A stretch of DNA of 64,000 nucleotides from Pseudomonas viridiflava (GCF_900583165.1 NZ_UTKY01000031.1:1-64000), one strand, 5' to 3'; positions 38,702 through 48,865 are shown, counted from the first letter of the stretch. Translations and numbers: made by a program. Notes: a model not told the origin generated them from the sequence alone.

Positions 38702-39691
38702 GTGAATTTGCTCGACCATATGCGAACGTTCGTATCCGTTGCCAGGCTGAGCAGCTTCAGTGCCGCAGCACAGGCTTTAAACATCACATTGCCGACGGTT
38801 TCAAAAAGCATCGTGAGGCTGGAGGGACATCTGAATGCCGCGCTTCTGAACAGAGCGTCGCAACAGATTCAACTTACCCCTGTGGGGCAGGACTTCTTCC
38901 TGCGTTGTAGTCAGATAATTTTCAATATCGACGCGGCGCTAAGCGCTGTGGCTGACAGCAATGTTCTGCCTGAGGGACATATTAGGGTTCATGCGACGAA
39001 TGAGATCGGAAAGCGTTATTTAATACCGGCCATCGCTGACTACCGGCGTCAGCACCCCCGCGTCACGATTGATCTAGTGGTTGAGGACCGAGTGCCCGAT
39101 TTGCACTCAGAGCATTTTGACGTGGCCATCTCACTAGTACCGCCCGGGAATGACTGCTTGTTTTCAAGGAATTTAGGCGCGATGTACAGCATGCTCTGCG
39201 CGTCTGAAGAGTATCTGACTCGTCATGGCTACCCACACGTGCCCGCCGATCTGATTAGGCATGAGTGCCTGACCCCTAGCGAAATGCCCATGGAGGCTAC
39301 CGACACTTGGGCGTTTGAAGGTCCGTACGGTGCTGTCAATGTGTACATTCCGCCTTCCTCACTTCAGTTGAACTCAGGCGACGCCATCATTGAAGCCATT
39401 TGCTCAGGTCTAGGCATAGGTTGCGTGCCCATGGCCCAGGCGACACAGATGATTGGCGAGCGGCGCTTGATCAATATTCTTCCGGACTATCGACTGGTTT
39501 CTCAGGGTATTCACGCTTTTTATCCTGAACACCTGAGGGAAGATGTGTGTGTTCGTAGTTGGATCGGGCACTTGAGCAATTTTTTGCCGAAGCTTTTGGC
39601 GACCAGCTTGCAGTACATCGGCGATCGCCAAAATTATGTGCAGCAGGGTGATAAACAACGTGAAAACAGCGCTGCGACATTTTTAACTTAG
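38702..39691 (+). CDS. LysR-family regulator, efflux-locus copy 1
   Basis: 329 residues from a GTG with AAGGA seven bases before it. HTH SFSAAAQALNITLPTVSKSIVRLEGHLN; effector domain IRVHATNEIGKRYLIPAI. It is related to the LysR at 40340 (both open with MRTFV/MRSFM and ARL-SF). First of three regulators read towards the efflux operon. Confidence 0.86.
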   Translation: MNLLDHMRTFVSVARLSSFSAAAQALNITLPTVSKSIVRLEGHLNAALLNRASQQIQLTPVGQDFFLRCSQIIFNIDAALSAVADSNVLPEGHIRVHATNEIGKRYLIPAIADYRRQHPRVTIDLVVEDRVPDLHSEHFDVAISLVPPGNDCLFSRNLGAMYSMLCASEEYLTRHGYPHVPADLIRHECLTPSEMPMEATDTWAFEGPYGAVNVYIPPSSLQLNSGDAIIEAICSGLGIGCVPMAQATQMIGERRLINILPDYRLVSQGIHAFYPEHLREDVCVRSWIGHLSNFLPKLLATSLQYIGDRQNYVQQGDKQRENSAATFLT

Positions 39692-39851
39692 ATAGCCGTT
39701 ATCGATATTCACAATTTGGTATCTCAGCCGTGACTGCCAATACTGCTGCGCTGTTTGTTGGCAGGTAATGCAGACTTGTGCGTGCCCAACGACGTGCCCG
39801 TCTAGGCACTAGTGACCTGAACATTTGACTGTGGGGCGCAGATTTATCGAT
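39691..39851. promoter_or_regulatory. Upstream region of marR with repeated TTATCGAT motif
   Basis: GATAGCCGTTATCGATATTC at 39691-39710 resembles the block at 38506 before the LysR gene. TTATCGAT occurs at 39699-39706 and again at 39844-39851, overlapping the marR start codon; a further copy is at 38597. The placement suggests an operator shared by, or autoregulating, these regulators. Confidence 0.45.
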
Positions 39852-40284
39852 GAACGTTTCATATTTTAAAATCAATCACCTTATCAGTGATGCTTACGGT
39901 TTATTGCAGCGGTGTACACACGTAGGGCTGCAAGATTTCGATTTAAGTGTAGGGCAATTTCGTTTACTGGAAGCACTCGTATCCGGGCGAGCCTGCTCAC
40001 CTGCGCAATGCAGTCGTGCGATCAACCTTACGCCAGCAGCCATGACCCATATCATGGACAAACTCGAAACACTTGGACTGATTATCAGAGTTCGCGAGAG
40101 CCACGACCGCAGGTTCATTACGCTCAAGCTTTTGCCAGCAGGAGAGGCCATTTACCACCGCGCCGCCCAGGCGGTGTCGGTTGCTTGGGCGGCTGCGCTT
40201 CAGACGGCAGCCGGTGATGATGTGAGATGGCTCAATCGAGCGATTCACCTGTACGCGCCAGGCTCTGAAAGTGAATGTCTATGA
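39850..40284 (+). CDS. MarR-family regulator
   Basis: 144 residues with the MarR winged helix: GRACSPAQCSRAINLTPAAMTHIMDKLETLGLI, then the wing RVRESHDRRFITLKLLPAG. MarR proteins often repress efflux genes and release DNA on binding phenolics such as salicylate. Lies between two LysR genes and convergent to a tripartite pump operon beyond the second. Confidence 0.88.
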   Translation: MNVSYFKINHLISDAYGLLQRCTHVGLQDFDLSVGQFRLLEALVSGRACSPAQCSRAINLTPAAMTHIMDKLETLGLIIRVRESHDRRFITLKLLPAGEAIYHRAAQAVSVAWAAALQTAAGDDVRWLNRAIHLYAPGSESECL

Positions 40285-40339
40285 ATTCACGCTGTTGGCA
40301 TTGCACTCATCGAATGGCGCTCACTTCACTGGAAACTAC

Positions 40340-41284
40340 ATGGCAACGTTGAACCACATGCGAAGTTTTATGCACGTCGCAAGGCTGCGCAGTTTCACGC
40401 TTGCAGCGAATGAACTTGGCGCAGCCACAGCCAGCATTTCCCGCAATGTTTCCGAACTAGAGCGCAATCTGCAAAAACGTCTGTTGGACCGTTCCACACG
40501 ACGGATCACATTGACCGCTGCGGGTGAACGGTTTTTGCTTCGCTGCGACCACATCATGGCGGCGATAGAGGCTGCTGAACTCGACGCCAGAGGCACGCAA
40601 GCCAATGCCGAAGGCAAGCTCAGAATCCACGCGATGATTGGCGTCGGTATGCATTTGGTCATGGACGCCCTTACCGGATACCGTGCCGAGAGCCCGAATG
40701 TTGAAGTCGAGCTGACGCTGGATAATCGTATGCCTGATCTTCTGGAGCAGGGCTATGACGTGTCCATGATTCTAGCCAGCAAACTACCGGATTCAGCCAT
40801 GGTGTCCCAACGCCTGGGGACGACTTACAGCATTGTGTGCGCGTCGCCAGGTTATGTCCGCGCCAATAAAACCATCAAACAGCCGTCGGACCTGGCAGCC
40901 CATACATGTTTACGGCACGTCAGCTCCGTGCTGCTTTCTGATAGGTGGTTGTTCGAAGGCCGTAAGGGGCAGCAGACCATTCAGATCGAAAATCCTGCAT
41001 TCCAGGCTAACTCGATTGAGGCAATGAAGCGTGCAATCGCCGCCGGTATGGGCGTCGGGGTGCTTCCGGTCTACATGGCCATCGAAGGGTTGCTCAACGA
41101 CTCGCTAGTGCGGCTGCTACCGGGACACCGGCTGGAAGAACAGCACCTTTATGCCCTGTATCCTTCGCGTCAATATCTGGATGCGAAGATGAAATCCTGG
41201 CTGGATGTCTTGCGTCGTCGAATACCTGTGATCCTTGCTGCGCATGAGTCAGCCTTGCAAGCCCACGACACCGCAGATAGTTGA
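40340..41284 (+). CDS. LysR-family regulator, efflux-locus copy 2
   Basis: 314 residues from the ATG at 40340; an earlier in-frame ATG overlaps marR and precedes the HTH by too much. HTH SFTLAANELGAATASISRNVSELERNLQ; effector domain LRIHAMIGVGMHLVMDAL. Convergent with the efflux operon, sharing a strong hairpin. Confidence 0.86.
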   Translation: MATLNHMRSFMHVARLRSFTLAANELGAATASISRNVSELERNLQKRLLDRSTRRITLTAAGERFLLRCDHIMAAIEAAELDARGTQANAEGKLRIHAMIGVGMHLVMDALTGYRAESPNVEVELTLDNRMPDLLEQGYDVSMILASKLPDSAMVSQRLGTTYSIVCASPGYVRANKTIKQPSDLAAHTCLRHVSSVLLSDRWLFEGRKGQQTIQIENPAFQANSIEAMKRAIAAGMGVGVLPVYMAIEGLLNDSLVRLLPGHRLEEQHLYALYPSRQYLDAKMKSWLDVLRRRIPVILAAHESALQAHDTADS

Positions 41285-41295
41285 TCCCCCACCGA

Positions 41296-41346
41296 TGACC
41301 GGCGCCACTTGCGATGCAAATAGTGGTGGCCGGTCAACTGATCCCT
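41296..41346. terminator. Bidirectional hairpin between LysR and MFS genes
   Basis: TGACCGGC and GCCGGTCA pair, continued inside by CCACT/AGTGG, giving a long stem of about 13 bp between convergent genes. No T-run. Confidence 0.6.
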
Positions 41347-41356
41347 TCACATGGCT

Positions 41357-42877
41357 TCACTTGAAAGTCTTCTGCATCAGGGAGACCACGAGTGCGAGGC
41401 CTGCAACCGCAATGATTGCCCAGAAGTACTCCATGCTGGCAACCAGTGTTGCCTGCTGGTGCAGTTCTTGAGCCAGCGTCGCCACTGAAATCTGATTGGC
41501 CGGGCCAGCCCCTATGGCAGGCGTGAGTGCCTGTGCCAGGTGTTGAGTGCTTTCCTGATACAGCGCGTCGCCCGCGTTGAAGTGCCCGTTGAGGTTGTTG
41601 TATTGCAGCGTTGTACGCCATTGCAGGAACAAGGTTGCGACCGTGGTTCCGATAGCCATGGCGATCTGCCCGAGCATGCTTTTGATCTGGTAGGCATGGG
41701 CGAACAAGGTGTCGTGATGAGTGACATCGCGAAACGTCTGCATGGCTGCGGTGGCGAGTACCAGCATCACAAAGCAGCCGTTGAGCACCAGCGCGGGCAG
41801 GATATTGGTCCACATATTGGCGTCGAGGGTCAGTGACGCCAGCAGCAGGCCAAAGCTGATAAGGGCGGCGAAGCCAACTACAAAGAACTTTTTGGGTGCC
41901 GGGTATTTTGGGATGATCAGCGCCATCGCAAACCAGGTGATCAACGCGCCGCCAAGACCAAATGCCTGGAACGTGCCGATGGTATCCCATGAATAGCCAA
42001 GGCCCGTCTGCAGGAAAAACGGCAAGATGTAGTTGTTGCTGCCCAGCACAATATAGGTGAAGCAGAACAGGCCAACGCCGAGGATGTAGCGCGACTTCAT
42101 CAAGTCTTTCACCTTGAGGAACGGCGCATCTTTAGCGTGCTCGGCGTGGAAGAAAATATACACGCCGAGTGCGGCCAGTAACGCGAACGCCACCAGGATG
42201 ATCGACTCGTTGTAGAAGTCGTAGTACGAACGCTGCAGCACATACAGCAGGAAAAAGGTACTGACAGCCAAGAGCAAAATATTGCCCGGACTGGATGGAG
42301 AGCGCTCGTCCTGGTGAATCGGTGCAATGGGCAAGAACCGGGTGCACAGCACGCCCGCTGCCGTCGCCCCGGCGATCAGCAGCCAGAAAATGGCGTGCCA
42401 TGTGTCTTCAACCACCACCAGTGAGGACAGAAACGGCGCCGCCGCCGTGCCACAGGCAAGCCCCGTGGCAAACACCTTAACCCCCACAAAGCGGCCAGGC
42501 CCGGCGGGCAGCAAGTTGACCATCAGGCGCGCGGAGGTCATGAAGGATGCGCCCCCCAGCGCCATGATCACGCGGCCGACGGTGAAGGTGGTCAAACTAC
42601 CGCTGACCCCACACACCAGCGCACCCAACACGTAAACACTGATGGAACCCAGCATGAAGTTGCGCCAGCCAAGTCGCTCAACCAACCAGCGCTGTTTGGA
42701 AATGACCACCACTGCGATACACGCATAGAGCGCCGCCACCAAGGTGAATTCTTCTGGGCTTGCGTCGATCTCGCCGCGAATCGGGGCGGAGGCAAAGGCG
42801 ATCATGCCGGCTTGCAGATACTCAAGTGCACACAGCAGACCGACCGTAATCAGAAGCGCAGCGTTTTTCCGGTACAT
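41357..42877 (-). CDS. MFS exporter of a tripartite pump, EmrB-like DHA2 family
   Basis: 506 residues, about 14 membrane helices. Starts MYRKNAALLITVGLLCALEYLQAGMIAFASAPI; SKQRWLVERLGWRNFML occupies the loop 2-3 position. The ATG at 42877 is 11 bp after the fusion-protein stop. Inner-membrane component that exports a hydrophobic or acidic compound through the adaptor and outer-membrane channel encoded upstream. Confidence 0.87.
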   Translation of the reverse strand: MYRKNAALLITVGLLCALEYLQAGMIAFASAPIRGEIDASPEEFTLVAALYACIAVVVISKQRWLVERLGWRNFMLGSISVYVLGALVCGVSGSLTTFTVGRVIMALGGASFMTSARLMVNLLPAGPGRFVGVKVFATGLACGTAAAPFLSSLVVVEDTWHAIFWLLIAGATAAGVLCTRFLPIAPIHQDERSPSSPGNILLLAVSTFFLLYVLQRSYYDFYNESIILVAFALLAALGVYIFFHAEHAKDAPFLKVKDLMKSRYILGVGLFCFTYIVLGSNNYILPFFLQTGLGYSWDTIGTFQAFGLGGALITWFAMALIIPKYPAPKKFFVVGFAALISFGLLLASLTLDANMWTNILPALVLNGCFVMLVLATAAMQTFRDVTHHDTLFAHAYQIKSMLGQIAMAIGTTVATLFLQWRTTLQYNNLNGHFNAGDALYQESTQHLAQALTPAIGAGPANQISVATLAQELHQQATLVASMEYFWAIIAVAGLALVVSLMQKTFK

Positions 42878-42888
42878 GAAGGTCCCCG

Positions 42889-44079
42889 TCAAGGCTTCAA
42901 ACGCTGAGCACTTTGCCCGCGGTCGTCATTCGCACTGATGACGCGTTCCACTACGTCATTGGCGTCCTTGAGCTCGTTTTCAAACACGTTGGTGCTGTAG
43001 GCCGGTTGCAACGGTGATTTGTTGTTGAGTACCTGGCCACTGGTATCAGTAGTGTCAACCGACACGCGCATGGACAGGCCCAATCGCAACGGGTTGACGG
43101 CAATCTCATCAGGTTTCAACGCAATACGCACGGGCACGCGCTGGGTGACTTTGATCCAGTTGCCCGTGGCGTTTTGCGCAGGCATCAGGGAAAACGCGCT
43201 GCCGGTCCCCGCATCCAGCCCCACGATGGTGCCGTGGAAAACCACTTTGCGCCCGTACGCATCGGCGCGCAGCACAGCGGGTTGGCCAATGCGCAGATCC
43301 TCGATTTGTGATTCCTTGAAATTGGCATTCACCCACACCTGGTCAATGGGCACCACGGACATGAGCGCCACCCCCGGATTGATGCGCTGACCGACTTGCA
43401 CATTGCGCTTGGTGATCAAGCCGCTGACGGGCGAGTAGATTTGCGTGCGGTGCAGGGCAATATAGGCATCGCGCAAGTTGGCGGCCGCCACCAATACATC
43501 GGGATGGGTGCGCAGCGTGGTGTTATCGACCATGGCCAGGCGCACCGCCAAGGCATGTCGGGTGCCGTCAAGACCGGCTACGGCGTTTTTGAGGACCTCC
43601 TCGGCGTGGCTGATTTCTTCGCGGGACACCGCGCCGCTGGCGGCCAGTTGGCTGCGTCGACGCACATCGTCCTGGGCCTTGCGCACGTCATTCTGGCGCT
43701 GGCTGACTTCCGCTTGCAGCTGCTGTACCTGGTAATACTGGGTACGCGCCTGGCGTACGGCTCGGGCCAGGTTGGACTGGGCGCGTTGGTACTGGATCTC
43801 GGCATCCACAGGGTTTAGCGTGACTAACGGCGCATGAGCGTCGATATGGTCGGTGTTGTCACCGCTGATCACCGTGACGGTGCCGCTGACCTGGGACGTG
43901 ACCTGAACAATATTGCCATCGACGTAGGCATCGTCAGTGGCCTCATTGCCCAGCCCAAAGAGGTACCAGCCGCCCAATACCAGCAGGAGCAGTGCGATAC
44001 CCACGATCAGCAGCCACTGCGCGCGGTAGAACGGTTTGGTTGGGGCGGTATCGACGGAGGTGGGGGTTGGGGTGCTCAT
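42889..44079 (-). CDS. HlyD/EmrA-family membrane fusion protein
   Basis: 396 residues. One N-terminal membrane anchor (WLLIVGIALLLLVLGGWYLFGLG), a lipoyl-like segment DDAYVDGNIVQVTSQVSGTV, long coiled-coil hairpin (about 95-200, many Gln/Arg/Ala) and second lipoyl half YSPVSGLITKRNVQVGQRI. It bridges the MFS protein and the outer-membrane factor. Start overlaps the upstream gene's stop by four bases. Confidence 0.9.
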   Translation of the reverse strand: MSTPTPTSVDTAPTKPFYRAQWLLIVGIALLLLVLGGWYLFGLGNEATDDAYVDGNIVQVTSQVSGTVTVISGDNTDHIDAHAPLVTLNPVDAEIQYQRAQSNLARAVRQARTQYYQVQQLQAEVSQRQNDVRKAQDDVRRRSQLAASGAVSREEISHAEEVLKNAVAGLDGTRHALAVRLAMVDNTTLRTHPDVLVAAANLRDAYIALHRTQIYSPVSGLITKRNVQVGQRINPGVALMSVVPIDQVWVNANFKESQIEDLRIGQPAVLRADAYGRKVVFHGTIVGLDAGTGSAFSLMPAQNATGNWIKVTQRVPVRIALKPDEIAVNPLRLGLSMRVSVDTTDTSGQVLNNKSPLQPAYSTNVFENELKDANDVVERVISANDDRGQSAQRLKP

Positions 44080-45584
44080 GATTGATCAACTACGTTAGGA
44101 AGGGTGGGAGCATTCGCGGAGAACTCAGGCCGGTAACCGCCACCCAGCGCTCGGCTTAAGTTGGCTTGCAGCGACAGGGCGCGTGATTGCAAGGTGACCA
44201 ACTGGCGTTTCTGGACGAGCGTCGCGTTTTGCGTGGACAGCACTTGCAAGTAAGTGGCCAGCCCCGCGCCGTAGCGCAAATTGACCAGGTCGGAGGCGGC
44301 CTGTGCGGTGTCCACAGCTTCCTTCTGCTGAGCCATGCGCTCTTTAAGCCAGCGCAGCGAGGCCAGTTGATCGGCGATATCGCGCAGTGCATCGACGACG
44401 GTCTGGTTGTAGTTTTCCACCGCGAGGTCGTAGGCGGCGTCTTGTGCATCCAGGTTGCCGCGCAAACGGCCGCCCTCAAAGATCGGCAGGCTGATCGCCG
44501 GCGAAAAACCCAGAATTCGGCTGCTGTGATCGTTGAACGTATCGAACGCCAGGCTTTGCAAGCCGACAAACGCCGTCAGGTTTACGTTGGGATAGAAGCG
44601 CGCCTTGGCCACCTCAATCTCATGCCCGGACGCTTCGACGCGCCAGCGTTGAGCGACCACATCCGGACGATGGCCCACCAGTTCGGCGGGGATATTGCTC
44701 GGTAGCACTACGCTGTCGCTGGCCCGCAGGTGAGGGCGGGCGATGGTGCGTCCACGGTCGGGGCCTTGACCCAGCAATGAGGCGAGTTTGTTTTGGTTGA
44801 GCTCAATCATCTCTTTGAGCGCGGCGATGTTGGCGCGGCTCGCTGGCAGCGAAGCTTGTGATTGCTTGATATCGATCTGGGTACCCAGTTCGGCGCTGAA
44901 GCGTTGTTGCGTCAGTTTTTCGATATGGACTTGCTGGTCGAGTAACGCTTGCGCGACGTCCAACTGCTCGTAAGTGTCCTGCAACGCGATGTAGGTTTGC
45001 GCGATCGACGCCGACAACATCAACGCAGCCCCTCGGCTGTCAACCTCAACGGCATGGCGGCGGCCTACAGCGGCTTCGACGGCTGCGCGGTTCTTGCCCC
45101 AGAAATCCAGTTCGTAACCCACGTTGAGCGTGGCCTGATCAACATTCTGCCAAGTACCTTTCACCGGTGCCGGGGTGGTGCCGTTGGCGCTGAATCGTTC
45201 TCGAATGGTGCTTGCCGAGCCGTCCACTCGCGGGAGCAGCGAAGCGCCTTCGATGGCCTCCAATGCGCCCGCCTGGCGTACGCGGGCGGCCGCCGAGCGC
45301 AATGTCGGGCTTTGGGCGAGGGCCTCATTCACCAAACTGTCGAGTTGCTTGTCGTTGAAGCTGGTCCACCAGCTTTCCGTTGGCCATGCGGCGGGCGAAA
45401 GGGTGATACCACTTTGGGCAAGGGTTTCTTCGGCGTCGCCAGCAGCCTGCAACTGCGACTGGGGCTTCAAATCACGATAGGAACAACCGGCCAGCAGGAT
45501 CGACAGCACGAGCGCTGATACCTGGAGGACGGATGCACGCCTGGCATGAGCGGCCACCGACTTCGGGTGTTTTCGAATGTTCAT
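44076..45584 (-). CDS. RND/MFS pump outer-membrane factor lipoprotein, NodT/OprM family
   Basis: 502 residues from the ATG at 45584. Lipoprotein signal with lipobox LLAGC near residue 33. Two repeated OEP domains with long helices; WWTSFNDKQLDSLVNEAL is the usual opening. TolC-like channel for the EmrAB-type pair downstream. First gene of the operon. Confidence 0.9.
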   Translation of the reverse strand: MNIRKHPKSVAAHARRASVLQVSALVLSILLAGCSYRDLKPQSQLQAAGDAEETLAQSGITLSPAAWPTESWWTSFNDKQLDSLVNEALAQSPTLRSAAARVRQAGALEAIEGASLLPRVDGSASTIRERFSANGTTPAPVKGTWQNVDQATLNVGYELDFWGKNRAAVEAAVGRRHAVEVDSRGAALMLSASIAQTYIALQDTYEQLDVAQALLDQQVHIEKLTQQRFSAELGTQIDIKQSQASLPASRANIAALKEMIELNQNKLASLLGQGPDRGRTIARPHLRASDSVVLPSNIPAELVGHRPDVVAQRWRVEASGHEIEVAKARFYPNVNLTAFVGLQSLAFDTFNDHSSRILGFSPAISLPIFEGGRLRGNLDAQDAAYDLAVENYNQTVVDALRDIADQLASLRWLKERMAQQKEAVDTAQAASDLVNLRYGAGLATYLQVLSTQNATLVQKRQLVTLQSRALSLQANLSRALGGGYRPEFSANAPTLPNVVDQS

Positions 45585-45747
45585 CAACGCTGTTCTCTGG
45601 TGTGTAACCCATATGGGAATCGCCGTGGTATCACTCATAACAACCGGCAGTGTCGTAAGACACACCGGTTAGCAAGGACGCGGCCAAGTCGACCGTTGGC
45701 CCGTCAATCATTTCACCGGCGCTGATTGCAAAGCTGGGTGTTTTTCG

Positions 45748-46422
45748 TCAGGCCGCGCGGCGCACGGGCGATACCTGGCCTGAAGCGAAGGCAGCGGGAG
45801 CGCGTTGGCTAAGTTGCATTGCGCTTCTGGCGCGCAAGAACGACTCAATACTCGCGGCAAACCACATGCTGTAGGCCAACAGTTCAATACCTTCTTCAAC
45901 CGTGGTTTTCGCCAGCCGTTCGTAACCCTCGCCGAGCACCAAGTGCCACAGGCTGCCCATGCCGAACACTCGGGAAAACAGCAGGATCGCGAAACCGGTG
46001 GACATCGTGGCAAAGATCGGCGATGCAAAAAATGCTTCAAGCTGCGCCAGTGTCTGTGCTCGATTGGGCTTGCGAAAACCATTGAATAGGGCGACGCCGG
46101 CAATCACCAGGAAGGGCACACACCAGGCGCTGTGGCTGATCGGGTCGAACAGGCCATCAAGTTCACGCATGAGCAAGCAGCCGAAAAAGCCAGCCGCCAG
46201 GAAGTTAAAGCCGCGACCGTCTTTATTGGGCGCACACCCGAACAGGAGGGCGCAGGCAAACAGCATCAGTTCTTGGGACACCTCGGTGAAGGAGATCTCC
46301 AGGATCTGTGTCTGAAAGACCGCGATATCCAACCAGATCATCCACAAGGTGAAGCCGATCAGCAGCAGTTTTAGGGCGAAAAAACAAAGAGGGGTTTTGA
46401 GGCGAGAAAAAAATGGCGTCAC
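45748..46422 (-). CDS. Hypothetical membrane protein
   Basis: 224 residues from a GTG with GGAG seven bases upstream; a TTG nine codons earlier has no such site. About five to six hydrophobic helices (ALKLLLIGFTLWMIWLDIAVF, LMLFACALLFGCAP, CVPFLVIAGVALFNGF, MSTGFAILLFSRVFG). No family recognised. A 9-bp perfect palindrome lies just upstream. Confidence 0.75.
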   Translation of the reverse strand: MTPFFSRLKTPLCFFALKLLLIGFTLWMIWLDIAVFQTQILEISFTEVSQELMLFACALLFGCAPNKDGRGFNFLAAGFFGCLLMRELDGLFDPISHSAWCVPFLVIAGVALFNGFRKPNRAQTLAQLEAFFASPIFATMSTGFAILLFSRVFGMGSLWHLVLGEGYERLAKTTVEEGIELLAYSMWFAASIESFLRARSAMQLSQRAPAAFASGQVSPVRRAA

Positions 46423-46440
46423 GTGCAGCTCCAGCGGGTC

Positions 46441-46462
46441 ATGCAACAAAAAGTTGTTGCAT
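46441..46462. promoter_or_regulatory. Perfect palindrome upstream of the membrane-protein gene
   Basis: ATGCAACAA and TTGTTGCAT form a 9-bp perfect inverted repeat around AAAG, 19-40 bases before the GTG start on the minus strand. It could be a repressor operator or a 5'-leader hairpin. Confidence 0.5.
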
Positions 46463-46553
46463 GAGACGCTAATGGCCGACGCTATCCTAATGATTTGCCA
46501 AGATAAGTTTAATCGATAAGAGTGATAGTCAGATTGAGCCCGTGCAGGAGGGA

Positions 46554-47036
46554 TCAGAACTCCTCATACACCGCCGGGTCCTGATTGTTCAAACGACCGG
46601 CAGGCGTGGACGGGCGGAAAATGATCGCCAGGTCATTTTCGCACAGCGCGAAATCAAAGAGACTGAGGTTTTCGCGTTGGCGCTCAACCGAACTGGCTTT
46701 GGGCGGGGGAATTGTCCCCAATTGGTAATGCCAGCGCAGGATCACTTGCGGGAGGCTTTTACCCAGCCGCTCACTAATTGCCTGCAGCGATGGGTCTTTG
46801 AGCAGATGGTTGGCGCGCCCCAACGGGCTCCATGACTGCGTGACGATGCCGTGTGCCTGGTTCCACGCCAGTTGCTCATGCTGTGGGAAAAACGGATGCA
46901 ACTCGATCTGGTTGACCGCCGGGGCTACGCCACTGTCGGCGATGAGGATTTCCAGATGCTCCGGCAGGAAGTTGCACACGCCGATGCTCTTGACCCACCC
47001 GCGTTCGCGAGACTCCACCAGTGCGCGCCAGGCTTG
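46554..47036 (-). pseudogene. Aldo/keto reductase, N-terminally truncated remnant
   Basis: About 160 codons of an aldo/keto reductase C-terminal half: QAWRALVESRERGWVKSIGVCNF, NQIELHPFFPQHEQLAW, QSWSPLGRANHLL, and LPQVILRWHYQLGTIPPPKA. The catalytic Asp, Tyr and Lys of the N-terminal half are missing. Reading upstream, the frame meets TAG at 47037-47039, and the same frame beyond it is an aldehyde dehydrogenase fragment. It is a deletion remnant, though an internal ATG at 47018 keeps 154 codons open. Confidence 0.85.
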
Positions 47037-47584
<548 letters not shown>

Positions 47585-47616
47585 CGTGTTAATCCTCTTA
47601 TGACGAGTATCAAGTG

Positions 47617-48732
47617 TTAATGGCGGGCGAAACGCTTCAGGGCCGCCTCATCCAGTGACACACCCAGGCCGGGTGCGGTCGGAATCATCAGTTGGAAATC
47701 CCGATACACCAGCGGCTCTGTGAGCACGTCATGGGTCAGCAGCAATGGGCCGAACAGCTCCGTGTGCCATTCGATTTTGCCCAGAGTGGCAAAGGCGTGG
47801 GCTGAGGCCAAGGTTCCCACGCCGCCTTCGAGCATCGTGCCGCCGTACAGCGCAATGCCGGCCGCTTCGGCGATGGCGGCGGTGCGCAGAACGGCACGCG
47901 GCCCGCCGTTCTTGGCGATCTTGAGTGCAAACACGGGCGCAGCCCCTGCACGTGCCAGGGCAAAGCTGTCTTCGACACTTTCAATGGCTTCGTCGGCCAT
48001 GATCGGCACCGGGCTACGGGCGCTGACACGGGCCTGAGCTTCGCGGTCCTGGCGGGGGATGGGTTGTTCGATCAGATCGACACCGGCATCGCCCAGCATC
48101 TGGCAACCGCGGATGGCAACGGCTTCGCTCCATGCCTGGTTCAAGTCCACACGCACGCTGGCGCGATCGCCGAGCGCACGCTTGATTGCCGCCACATGGG
48201 CGATGTCCTTGGCGGGTTCGCCTGCACCGATTTTGAGTTTGAAAATGCGGTGCCGACGGAGGTCGAGCATACGCTCGGCTTCTTCGATATCTTTTTCAGT
48301 ATTGCCGCTGGCCAGTGTCCAGGCCACTTCCAGGCCATCCCTCACGCGCCCGCCAAGCAACTCTGCCACAGGCAGGCCCAGGCGTTTACCCAAGGCATCA
48401 AGCAATGCGGTTTCCAGCGCCGATTTGGCGAAGGTGTTGCCGCGCACAACTTTCTCTACCCGCAGCATTGCCGCGTTGAGGTTGCTGGCGTCCTGCCCGA
48501 TCAACAGCGGTGCAAAGTAGCTGTCGATGTTGGTCTTGATGCTTTCCGGGCTTTCATTACCGTAGGACAGGCCGCCAATGGTTGTGGCTTCCCCGATGCC
48601 TTCGATGCCGTCGCTACAGTGCAGGCGCAGGATCACCAGCGTCTGGTTTTGCATGGTGTGCATGGCCAGTTTGTGTGGGCGAATAGTCGGTAGATCGACG
48701 ATAAGGGTTTCGAGACGGGTGATAGTGATCAT
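47617..48732 (-). CDS. catB: Muconate cycloisomerase
   Basis: 371 residues of the enolase superfamily. Catalytic Lys in FKLKIGAG (about residue 169), metal-ligand Asp in RVDLNQAW, Glu in IEQPIPRQD and Asp in MADEAIES, and second Lys in LKIAKNGG (about 273). Cyclises cis,cis-muconate to muconolactone with Mn. Divergent from catR, its usual activator. Confidence 0.95.
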   Translation of the reverse strand: MITITRLETLIVDLPTIRPHKLAMHTMQNQTLVILRLHCSDGIEGIGEATTIGGLSYGNESPESIKTNIDSYFAPLLIGQDASNLNAAMLRVEKVVRGNTFAKSALETALLDALGKRLGLPVAELLGGRVRDGLEVAWTLASGNTEKDIEEAERMLDLRRHRIFKLKIGAGEPAKDIAHVAAIKRALGDRASVRVDLNQAWSEAVAIRGCQMLGDAGVDLIEQPIPRQDREAQARVSARSPVPIMADEAIESVEDSFALARAGAAPVFALKIAKNGGPRAVLRTAAIAEAAGIALYGGTMLEGGVGTLASAHAFATLGKIEWHTELFGPLLLTHDVLTEPLVYRDFQLMIPTAPGLGVSLDEAALKRFARH

Positions 48733-48849
48733 TGGCAGGTCCTGATCGGGCGTTATGGCGCATGTCCATATCCCCTGGGTTTTTATTCGAACGCACCAAA
48801 GATTGCATTGCGGGCTGACGGGGGTCCAATATTGAAAGGGTCTGCTTTA

Positions 48850-48864
48850 ATACCTTGGAGGTAT
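48850..48864. promoter_or_regulatory. catR: CatR-type T-N11-A palindrome over the catR ribosome binding site
   Basis: ATACCTTGGAGGTAT is a 6-bp perfect inverted repeat around TGG with the T-N11-A form of LysR sites. Its GGAGG is also the Shine-Dalgarno sequence for the catR GTG at 48866. Its reverse complement resembles the CatR recognition site known between P. putida catR and catB, as I recall it. Confidence 0.65.
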
Positions 48865-48865
48865 C

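Noticed and set aside
46554..47018. Aldo/keto reductase fragment as a functional short gene
   Set aside because: It lacks the N-terminal catalytic residues and is joined in frame, through a stop, to an ALDH fragment, so it is treated as a remnant.
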